Of a stretch of DNA of 64,000 nucleotides, positions 45,156 through 51,133 are shown piece by piece (position 1 is the stretch's first letter; the number at the start of each line of letters is the position of its first letter). The notes beneath the pieces were generated by a model that saw nothing but the letters and a program-made list of their open reading frames with translations, did not search any database and had not been told where the DNA came from. The translations under genes were made by a program, and so were the position numbers. The stretch comes from an uncultured Christensenellaceae bacterium. Its GTDB lineage: Bacteria > Bacillota > Clostridia > Christensenellales > Pumilibacteraceae. The stretch lies in assembly GCA_910587595.1 (NCBI GenBank), contig CAJULQ010000004.1, forward strand, positions 62,001-126,000. The letters are read 5' to 3'.

Positions 45156-45450
45156 AATCGATAGTCACGTGTACGTGCGGGCATTCCAAAAGAAATTTAC
45201 TAAAACTGTAGCACACTTCCCACGGTAAACTTTCCGCAATGGTTTGTTCATGGAAAGTCAGCCCCAAATCCTTGCTTTTCTCTGTTATCTTGTATAATGT
45301 TTTTACTGTTTCACTGTCATGCAACAAAGCTGTTAATGGATCGAATGTTTCCAAAAAATATGTTAACAACTTTTTCGCGGTCAGTTCTTTCGTATCTTTG
45401 ATCGCAAACGGGCTGTTTTCCGTTAGCTCGGATTCGCACTTGCATTTCAT
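45154..45450 (-). CDS. Small protein of unknown function, cargo of cassette B
   Basis: 98 residues, mostly helical: KELTAKKLLTYFLETFDPLTALLHD, SETVKTLYKITEKSKDL, and PWEVCYSFSKFLLE. It starts MKCKCESELTE; no signal peptide or membrane segment. No family recognised, and not similar to the Cys-rich proteins of cassette A. AGGAG lies before the ATG. Its promoter (TTGACA, 17-nt spacer, TAATAT; 45514 down to 45486) encloses an operator. The stop codon is shared with the end of the flanking repeat. Confidence 0.65.
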   Translation of the reverse strand: MKCKCESELTENSPFAIKDTKELTAKKLLTYFLETFDPLTALLHDSETVKTLYKITEKSKDLGLTFHEQTIAESLPWEVCYSFSKFLLECPHVHVTID

Positions 45451-45465
45451 TTCTATTACTCCTAT

Positions 45466-45536
45466 ACGACATGTTGTCGTATATTATATTAAACGACAAG
45501 TTGTCGTTTGTCAAGTATTTTACGACAAATTGTAGT
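45466..45536. promoter_or_regulatory. Divergent control region with three operators (cassette B)
   Basis: Three copies of ACGACA-N3-TGTCGT start at 45466, 45493 and 45522 (the third has one change, TGTAGT). The first is in the leader of the leftward cargo gene, the second lies exactly in the -35/-10 spacer of its promoter, and the third overlaps the probable -10 (TGTAGT, 45531-45536) of the rightward XRE gene, whose -35 would be TTGTCA at 45508-45513. The two -35 boxes overlap. Confidence 0.85.
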
Positions 45537-45548
45537 AAAAGAGTATAT

Positions 45549-45752
45549 ATGGAACACATTGCTTGGGTAATAAGAAACGAACGTACCGTAAAAGGAATGA
45601 CGCAAGCGGAATTGGCGCAAGCGTTGGGCGTTACGCAAGATAGCATATCTCTGTGGGAATTGGGGAAACGTTATCCGGATACGCAGTATTTGGCGCCTTT
45701 ATGTAGGGTACTTCAGATATCTGCCGATTACTTATTGGGTTTGGAAGATTGA
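45549..45752 (+). CDS. Small XRE-family repressor (cassette B)
   Basis: 67 residues: WVIRNERTVKGMTQAELAQA, then LGVTQDSISLWELGKRYPDT, ending SADYLLGLED. A single helix-turn-helix domain and nothing else, like the cassette A repressors. The leader is at most a few nucleotides and has no convincing ribosome site. The three ACGACA-N3-TGTCGT operators upstream are the natural targets. The right composite repeat starts about 10 bp after the stop codon. Confidence 0.87.
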   Translation: MEHIAWVIRNERTVKGMTQAELAQALGVTQDSISLWELGKRYPDTQYLAPLCRVLQISADYLLGLED

Positions 45753-45761
45753 TTGCAAAAA

Positions 45762-46035
45762 ACGGGGAAGGGTACAGTTCAGTGTCCCTCCCCTTTGCAT
45801 TCCACCCCGCAACTAAGAAATAGCCCCCTCGACTACGCTCGGGGTGACATGGGTGTGGGTGCACACATGCTCGGGGTGACGGTGTGAAGGCATGTCATTT
45901 CGACCGAGCATTTCGTTCTTACATGTCATTTCGAGCGAAGTCGAGAAATCTTTTTCTCTATCGTAACAAAAGACCCCTCGGCTACGCTCGGGGTGACAGT
46001 ATGGGAGTGTCACCTCGACCGAAGCGGAGAGGTCT
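45762..46035. repeat. Right composite repeat bracketing cassette B
   Basis: Repeats the left element in the same orientation (GTACAGTTCAGTGTCCCTCC, ATTCCACCCCGCAACTAAG, a CCCCTCGACTACGCTCGGGG unit, GTCATTTCGACCGAGCATTT). It then continues with further GTCATTTCGAGCGAAGTCGAG and CCCCTCGG units up to about 12 bp before the stop codon of rhaB. No gene seen. Confidence 0.85.
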
Positions 46036-46046
46036 TTTTTCTATTA

Positions 46047-47444
46047 TTATTGCGGCAAGTATTCTATGAGTTGCACGCTGTTTTTAATGACTTTGCGCGC
46101 CTCTTTTAGGTTTTTGATCGCGCCGAGCGCCATGAGTTGCACGGCGGCGTTGCCCATCACGGTGGCCTCGGCGGGGCCGGCGTATACGGGCAAACGGGTG
46201 GCGTTGGCGGTGAGTCGGCACAAAAGCGTGGCGTTGATGCCGCCGCCTATCATGTGCATGGCCGATTTTTTGCCCGTGAGTTGCACCAATCCGTCGGTGG
46301 CTACGCGGTAGCATTCGGCAATGCTGTCGTAAATGGCGCGGGCGATTTGGCCGATGCCTTCGGGTGCGGGCTTGCCGCGCGAGATAAACCACTGCCGCAC
46401 CTTTTCGGGCATGTCGCCGGGATACATAAAGCAGTCGTCGTTCACGTCGAACAGAAAGCGGCCGCCCTCTTCTTTTTCGGCCAGCGCGGCGATCTCGCCG
46501 TAGCCGAGCGCGTGTCCTTGCTTATCCCACGTGCGCTTGCTCTCGTTGATGATCCAAAGCCCCATGATGTTTTGCAAATACCGCACGGTGCGGCCGTAGC
46601 CCAATTCGTTGGTGTAGCTTTGGCAAGAAAAGAGCGGGGCGGGCAACTCGGTGCCCAACAAACTCCATGTGCCGCAACTGATATACGCAAAGTTGTCGCT
46701 TTCCGACGGCACCGACACAACGGCCGACGCGGTGTCGTGACAGCACACCGCCGTAACGGGCACGGGGTCTATCTGCAACTCTTCGCAAATGTCCGATTTC
46801 AACATGCCGTAGCTGCTGCCGCTGTCCGCAATGGGCGGAAACAGCGAGCGCTTGAGTCCCAGCTTGTCGATAAGTTCCCACGCCCAATCGCCCGTGCGCG
46901 GATCCACCAACTGCCCCGTAGACGCCACGGTGCGCTCGCACACCGCCGTACCCGTCAAAAAGTAGGCAAGCAGATCGGGGATCATCAAAAATTTGTCGGC
47001 GCGCGCGTATTCGTCGGGACAGTATTTTTTTACGTACATCAGCTGATACACGGTGTTAAAGTCCAAAAACTGAATGCCCGTGGTGTTGTAAACGTCGTCT
47101 TTGCAAACGATCTTAAACACCTCGTCTTGCATGTGCTCGGTGCGACGGTCGCGGTAGTGCACGGGGTTAGACAGCATTTTGCCGTCTTTGTCTATGAGCG
47201 CAAAATCCACGCCCCACGTGTCGATGCCTATGCTGTCGAACCCGCCTTGCAACTTGGCTTTCACAATGCCCGTTTTCATTTCGTGGAACAGACGGAGAAT
47301 GTCCCAATACAGCACGCCGTTTATTTGCACGGGGCTGTTGTCAAAGCGGTGCAATTCTTCTATCTCGATCTTGGCGCCCGCGTACTTGCACAGCATAACG
47401 CGTCCGCTGGTGGCGCCGAGATCTACGGCCAAAACTCTTTTCAT
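46047..47444 (-). CDS. rhaB: Rhamnulokinase
   Basis: 465 residues, FGGY sugar-kinase family. ATP-binding fold starts VLAVDLGATSGRVMLC; typical rhamnulokinase features are FDNSPVQINGVLYWDI, DTWGVDFALID, and CCHDTASAVVSVP. It phosphorylates L-rhamnulose at O1 before aldol cleavage. AAGGAG lies upstream of the ATG. It follows rhaA on this strand with 95 bp between them, containing a hairpin. The aldolase rhaD and a transporter are not in the window. Confidence 0.95.
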   Translation of the reverse strand: MKRVLAVDLGATSGRVMLCKYAGAKIEIEELHRFDNSPVQINGVLYWDILRLFHEMKTGIVKAKLQGGFDSIGIDTWGVDFALIDKDGKMLSNPVHYRDRRTEHMQDEVFKIVCKDDVYNTTGIQFLDFNTVYQLMYVKKYCPDEYARADKFLMIPDLLAYFLTGTAVCERTVASTGQLVDPRTGDWAWELIDKLGLKRSLFPPIADSGSSYGMLKSDICEELQIDPVPVTAVCCHDTASAVVSVPSESDNFAYISCGTWSLLGTELPAPLFSCQSYTNELGYGRTVRYLQNIMGLWIINESKRTWDKQGHALGYGEIAALAEKEEGGRFLFDVNDDCFMYPGDMPEKVRQWFISRGKPAPEGIGQIARAIYDSIAECYRVATDGLVQLTGKKSAMHMIGGGINATLLCRLTANATRLPVYAGPAEATVMGNAAVQLMALGAIKNLKEARKVIKNSVQLIEYLPQ

Positions 47445-47469
47445 ATCCTTTTGCTCCTTAAAAATACGA

Positions 47470-47492
47470 AATGCGGGCGGTGCGCCCGCATT
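47470..47492 (-). terminator. Hairpin between rhaA and rhaB
   Basis: Perfect ten-pair stem AATGCGGGCG / CGCCCGCATT with a 3-nt loop. Read on the minus strand it is followed by TCGTATTTTT, so it may lower rhaB relative to rhaA or protect the rhaA message. Confidence 0.65.
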
Positions 47493-47539
47493 CCTGCGTT
47501 TACGGTGTTATTTTGCTTTGGGGGAAGATAAGCGCGCGC

Positions 47540-48799
47540 TTATCCTCTTTTGGCTATGTATTTGGCGGTATAGTCGCGCACGCTCGCCAACCAATCTTTG
47601 CCCACGGGCACGCCCGCTTTTAAGCACGCCATATCCCACACGGCGTTGAAAGGCAACGCTTTGGCCTCTTCGCTCAGCGCCAAACGCTCGGAGAAATCGC
47701 CTTTGCGCTCGGCTGCTTTGATCATGTCGGTGGGTTCCAAAATGGCGCGGAGCATGGCGCGCGACGCCGCCCGCAATCCCACCGCGGAGGCATACACGCG
47801 GTTGATGCTCGCGTCGAAATAGTCTAAGCCGATGTGCAGTTTTTGCAACACGTCGGCGCGCTTGGCCTCGGTCATAATGGTGGTGAGGTTGTCGTCGTCG
47901 ATCACCACGTGGTCACTGTCCCAACGCACGCCGCGGCTGATGTGCAACAAAATATCGTTAAAGAACAGTTTGAGCGCGCTGAACTTGTCGGCGATCTGCT
48001 CGGTGGGGTGGAAGTGTCCCGAATCGAGGCAAATGCCCAAATCGTTTTGCATGGCGTACGCCAAGTAGAAATCGTAGCTGCCGCACACAAAACATTCGGT
48101 GCCTATGCCGAACAGCTTGCCTTCCAATGCGTCCACCAAATGTTTTTTGTCGTACTTTTTGGCAAAGCCTTTGTCTAAGCTGTCTTTGAGCAGTTCGCGG
48201 TAATACGAGCGGTCGGCGGGGTTGTCTTTGAGTCCGTCGGGGATCCAAGTGTTGAGCACGCAAACGTCGTTTAATTTCTTGCCGATGTTATAGGCGATCT
48301 CGCGACTGGACTGCAAGTGCTCGATCCAGAAATCGCGCACTTCCTTTTTGGGGCTGGTGAGCGACAGCGTGCCGTCCATCATCTTGTGCGCAAAAAACGA
48401 TCCGTTGTAGTCGATGCCCGCGTTGTTCTCTTTGGCCCAAGCGATCCACTTGTCGAACGCCGAAACGTCCAGCTTTTCGCGGCTCGTGGGTTTGGCGGGT
48501 TCGGCATACACCGAATGAATGTTTATCTTGCGGCCGCTCGGCGCCAAGCCGAACACATACGCAAGGTCTTGTTTTACTTCTTGGGCGTTGCGCGCCGCGC
48601 CGGGGTAGTTGCCCGTTACCACGTTTTGGCTTTCGGCTTGCCCGTCTTCGAAACCGTGTATATCGTCCACTTGCCAGCAGTGCAACGAAATGCGCGTGTT
48701 TTTGAGCGTTTCGATCGCCTTGTCGGTGTCTACGCCGTAGTCTTTATATGTTTCTTTCGCAAGGTCGTAGGCGTTGAGGATCTTGTTGTCGTTTGCCAT
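47540..48799 (-). CDS. rhaA: L-rhamnose isomerase
   Basis: 419 residues, the usual length of RhaA. It begins with a charged stretch followed by SLHCWQVDDIHGFE, contains GLAPSGRKINIHSVYAE, DYNGSFFAHKMMDGTLSLTSP, the metal-site region CLDSGHFHPTEQIADKFSA, and SRGVRWDSDHVV. It converts L-rhamnose to L-rhamnulose with divalent metal. GGGAGGT precedes the ATG at 48799. The promoter on this strand is TTGCCA-N17-TACAAT. Rhamnose is a terminal sugar of plant arabinogalactan and pectin, in line with the glycosidases in the first 23 kb. Confidence 0.96.
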   Translation of the reverse strand: MANDNKILNAYDLAKETYKDYGVDTDKAIETLKNTRISLHCWQVDDIHGFEDGQAESQNVVTGNYPGAARNAQEVKQDLAYVFGLAPSGRKINIHSVYAEPAKPTSREKLDVSAFDKWIAWAKENNAGIDYNGSFFAHKMMDGTLSLTSPKKEVRDFWIEHLQSSREIAYNIGKKLNDVCVLNTWIPDGLKDNPADRSYYRELLKDSLDKGFAKKYDKKHLVDALEGKLFGIGTECFVCGSYDFYLAYAMQNDLGICLDSGHFHPTEQIADKFSALKLFFNDILLHISRGVRWDSDHVVIDDDNLTTIMTEAKRADVLQKLHIGLDYFDASINRVYASAVGLRAASRAMLRAILEPTDMIKAAERKGDFSERLALSEEAKALPFNAVWDMACLKAGVPVGKDWLASVRDYTAKYIAKRG

Positions 48800-48829
48800 G
48801 TTTTACATTACCTCCCTATGGTTGATCTT

Positions 48830-48858
48830 ATTGTACCACACAAAACAAACTTTGGCAA
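48830..48858 (-). promoter_or_regulatory. Promoter of rhaA-rhaB
   Basis: Read on the minus strand: TTGCCA (48858-48853), 17-nt spacer, TACAAT (48835-48830) with TGG directly upstream of it. Confidence 0.8.
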
Positions 48859-48967
48859 CTGATTAAAGTGTGCGTTTGCGTGGTTTTATATGAATTTATG
48901 TGGGATTTTACGGTGTTGTGTTACGGCGCGCGGTTCGTTTTTTTAAGTCGAATAACAGCGGCACAAT

Positions 48968-49006
48968 AAAAAAGCATCTTGCCGATCGAGCGGTAAGATG
49001 CTTTTT
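48968..49006. terminator. Terminator downstream of the YugP-type peptidase gene
   Basis: Stem AAAAAGCATCTTGCCG / CGGTAAGATGCTTTTT with one wobble and a 6-nt loop; T-rich on both strands. Confidence 0.85.
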
Positions 49007-49021
49007 GGTTGCGGTTATAAA

Positions 49022-49774
49022 TCAGTCGCGGTTGCGCGCCATAAGCAACAGCGCGAAAAAGCGCAAGAACTGCAAGAGCGACATAAGAAAACTTACAACG
49101 TACGTCATGGCCGCGGCGGTAAGCACCTTGCGCGACATGGCCGCCTCCTCGCTGGAGAAGAAAGACGCTTTGAGTTCTTTTTGCGCGCGGCGGCTGGCGT
49201 CGAATTCGGTGGGCAACGTGACCAAAGAGAACAGCATGCTCAACCCGAACACCACAACGCCCGCCCAAATGAGCACGCGCCCCACCGTGGTGTAAGGCGA
49301 GGCAAAGCCGAGCAACATGCCGATCAGCAACAGCGGAAACAACAAGCGGTTGGCAAAGTTGACCACGGGTACCAACTTGAGCCGCAACGATGAAAACACG
49401 AATTTTTTGTCGTGCTGAATGGCGTGTCCCGCCTCGTGGCACGCCACGCCGATGGCGCTGATAGAAGTGGAGCCGTATACCGATTGCGACAGCGACAGCG
49501 TGTTGGTGGTGGGGTTGAAATTGTCGGTCAAATGCCCCGAAATGCGCACTATCTTGGTTTTATACAAACCGTTCTGATCGAGAATGCGCCGCGCCACTTC
49601 CGCGGCGGTAAGGCCGCAGTCCGCCCGCACCGCGCATTTGTTAAAGGTGGAATTCACTTTGATCTGCGCGATCACGCCCGCTATGGTCAGCGGAATAAAA
49701 AGCGCTATCACAACAAGATACAGTCTGTATTCGGGCGTAAACCCGTACCAAAAATCACGTAAAATTTCCAACAC
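49022..49774 (-). CDS. YugP-type membrane zinc metallopeptidase
   Basis: 250 residues from a GTG at 49774 (MLEILRDFWYGF). It is preferred because AAGGGAGGG lies 8 nt upstream; the frame is open further upstream with an unlikely Phe-rich start. Membrane segments are at the N-terminus (RLYLVVIALFIPLTIAGV), near 150-190 (FPLLLIGMLLGF, LIWAGVVVFGLSMLFSLV) and at the C-terminus. The zinc motif HEAGHAIQH lies near residue 117. Family members are neutral zinc metallopeptidases of unknown substrate. It has its own promoter and terminator. Confidence 0.9.
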   Translation of the reverse strand: MLEILRDFWYGFTPEYRLYLVVIALFIPLTIAGVIAQIKVNSTFNKCAVRADCGLTAAEVARRILDQNGLYKTKIVRISGHLTDNFNPTTNTLSLSQSVYGSTSISAIGVACHEAGHAIQHDKKFVFSSLRLKLVPVVNFANRLLFPLLLIGMLLGFASPYTTVGRVLIWAGVVVFGLSMLFSLVTLPTEFDASRRAQKELKASFFSSEEAAMSRKVLTAAAMTYVVSFLMSLLQFLRFFALLLMARNRD

Positions 49775-49813
49775 GTTCGTGCCCTCCCTTTTCAGTATTA
49801 TGAAGTGTGATAT

Positions 49814-49842
49814 AGTATATACCCAAAAAAAGAAAAAGTCAA
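49814..49842 (-). promoter_or_regulatory. Promoter of the YugP-type peptidase gene
   Basis: Read on the minus strand: TTGACT (49842-49837), 17-nt pyrimidine-rich spacer, TATACT (49819-49814). Confidence 0.85.
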
Positions 49843-49876
49843 GGTGCAGAACGCTTTTGGGTGGATGCTGCAAGCA

Positions 49877-49905
49877 GACCCCTCGGCCGGCGCTCGGGGT
49901 GACAC
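49877..49905. repeat. Single dispersed repeat unit beside cassette C
   Basis: One CCCCTCGG...CTCGGGGTGACA palindromic unit, about 30 bp from the stop codon of an XRE gene. Confidence 0.75.
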
Positions 49906-49933
49906 GGGCGCGAGGTATAACTTTATCGCTTGA

Positions 49934-50134
49934 TCATTCGGTCAAACCCAAAAGATAATCGACGCTTTCGTTGAAGAAGGCGGCCAACGTGACCAATGCG
50001 GAAGAAGTGGGTTCGGTTTTGTTCAATTCCCATTTGGCTATAGCGGATTGGCTCAGCCCCGTGGCTTTGGCTAACGCCATTTGGCTGAGTTGCTTTTCCG
50101 CTCGTAATTCTTTTAACCGTTCCCCGAATGTCAT
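49934..50134 (-). CDS. Small XRE-family repressor (cassette C)
   Basis: 66 residues: MTFGERLKELRAEKQLSQMA, then a helix-turn-helix (LAKATGLSQSAIAKWELNKT), ending SVDYLLGLTE. The ATG at 50134 is chosen over an in-frame upstream start at 50164 because it gives the family's usual length and lies 9 nt after TATACT with a TGC extension (50149-50144 on this strand). A divergent promoter with CAAGTC/GACTTG sites lies upstream but has no gene of its own after it. The dispersed repeat lies next to the 3' end, as in the other cassettes. Confidence 0.82.
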   Translation of the reverse strand: MTFGERLKELRAEKQLSQMALAKATGLSQSAIAKWELNKTEPTSSALVTLAAFFNESVDYLLGLTE

Positions 50135-50156
50135 ACCACCGTCAGTATAGCAAGCG

Positions 50157-50200
50157 CAAGTCATATTTTACTTGACAAGTCCGATAAGACTTGCTATGAT
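50157..50200 (+). promoter_or_regulatory. Divergent promoter with operator in the spacer, no cargo gene behind it
   Basis: TTGACA at 50172-50177, 17-nt spacer, TATGAT at 50195-50200, pointing right. CAAGTC-N6-GACTTG occupies 50176-50193 inside the spacer and a further CAAGTC half-site is at 50157-50162 next to the XRE -10 box. The promoter faces into the 3' end of the next leftward gene, so any transcript would be antisense to it. Confidence 0.65.
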
Positions 50201-50508
50201 CATCTGTGTTCTATTATGGTTTTCATGATATTTAACACGTTGGTTTTTTCTTCGGCGTTCAAACGCGCCCAATAAGCCAACAATTCTTGGGTCGTTGCGT
50301 CTTTTTCGTCCGGTTCGCCGAGCAACTGCCCGATCGTCATGTTAAACGCTTTGGCAACTTTCTTTAAGGATTGCGAAGAGGGAGCGGTCGGCACAAATTG
50401 AAACCACTTGGAAATCGTCGATTGCTCTATTTTGGTGATTTTAGCCAAGTGATATTGGCTCCAACCACGCGCAGTCAATTCGTTTTTAATTCTTTCGTTT
50501 ACTGTCAT
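50200..50508 (-). CDS. XRE-family regulator paired with the second SLOG-like gene
   Basis: 102 residues. An N-terminal XRE domain (VNERIKNELTARGWSQYHLA, KITKIEQSTISKWFQF, AKAFNMTIGQLLGEPDE) is followed by a C-terminal helix pair (ELLAYWARLNAEEKTNVLNIMKTIIEHR) that is likely to dimerise. The ATG at 50508 has GGGGTG 7 nt upstream; an in-frame GTG at 50517 overlaps that site. It is divergent from the SLOG-like gene at 50600 with 91 bp between them. Confidence 0.83.
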   Translation of the reverse strand: MTVNERIKNELTARGWSQYHLAKITKIEQSTISKWFQFVPTAPSSQSLKKVAKAFNMTIGQLLGEPDEKDATTQELLAYWARLNAEEKTNVLNIMKTIIEHR

Positions 50509-50541
50509 ATGTGACACCCCACATATTCTTATTTTCCACTA

Positions 50542-50570
50542 TTTATACTTGTTGTATACGACAGTAAATA
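50542..50570 (+). promoter_or_regulatory. Probable promoter of the second SLOG-like gene with central palindrome
   Basis: TTTATA at 50542-50547, 17-nt spacer, TAAATA at 50565-50570. The spacer contains GTTGTATACGAC (50551-50562), palindromic apart from one pair, a candidate site for the divergent XRE protein. The control region at 39.8 kb also holds TTGTAT/ATACAA sequences. Confidence 0.5.
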
Positions 50571-50599
50571 GTTGCATATGAAAAAGCGCGGAGGGCGGC

Positions 50600-51037
50600 A
50601 TGTCTATTTGTTTGTTTGTGGGAAAAGACAGCAACAGCAAGTTTTTATGGTGCACGCAAAACAAGGTGCGAAAAATCGTGCGGCGTTTGCTTAAAGAAGG
50701 CGTGCGGGAATTTTGGGCAGAGGGACGCAACGAATTTGAAAGCGGTTGCATTTTCTTGACCGAAAATATGTCGATGTCGGCACAATGCTTTGTTTTGGCG
50801 GAAGATGCGTGCGCGGTGGGGTTTGCGCCGTCGCCCGCGCGCAAAGAATATCTCGGAAAGTGGGCAAACGCCGAGTTTGCCAAAGATATCCCGCCCGCCG
50901 CGATCGTAAACGCGCTTAAGCGGTTACTGCATAAAGCGGACTATATCGTGGCGGGTATGGAACACCAAGACGATTGCGTGGCCGTTGCGGAATACGGGCG
51001 GGCGTTGGGAAAAACGGTGTACACGGTATTTGCCTGA
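50600..51037 (+). CDS. SLOG/YpsA-like protein paired with an XRE regulator, copy 2
   Basis: 145 residues. Start CLFVGKDSNSK, middle EGVREFWAEGRNEFE, LGKWANAEFAKDIPP, and the end HKADYIVAGMEHQDDCVAVA then EYGRALGKTVYTVFA. It is a clear homologue of the protein at 39908, with the same length, order of conserved blocks and divergent XRE partner. The fold guess (SLOG/YpsA-like, Rossmann type) rests on the glycine turn at the start and the AD-I-AG / LGK-V end. GGAGGG precedes the ATG. No known operon partner besides the XRE gene. Confidence 0.65.
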   Translation: MSICLFVGKDSNSKFLWCTQNKVRKIVRRLLKEGVREFWAEGRNEFESGCIFLTENMSMSAQCFVLAEDACAVGFAPSPARKEYLGKWANAEFAKDIPPAAIVNALKRLLHKADYIVAGMEHQDDCVAVAEYGRALGKTVYTVFA

Positions 51038-51098
51038 AAGTAGTTTGCGTTTGTGTGCCGCGGGCGGCGTCGCACCGTTGCGGGCGGGGTCTATTTTG

Positions 51099-51127
51099 TT
51101 GACGGCCACGGCGGAAAATGCTATACT
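51099..51127 (+). promoter_or_regulatory. Promoter of the dnaX operon, apparently leaderless
   Basis: TTGACG at 51099-51104, 17-nt spacer, TATACT at 51122-51127. Only 6 nt separate the -10 box from the ATG of dnaX. Confidence 0.8.
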
Positions 51128-51133
51128 ACCCCT

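Noticed and set aside
51038..51098. SRP RNA (ffs) upstream of dnaX
   Set aside because: The GC-rich stretch lacks the conserved SRP loop sequences.
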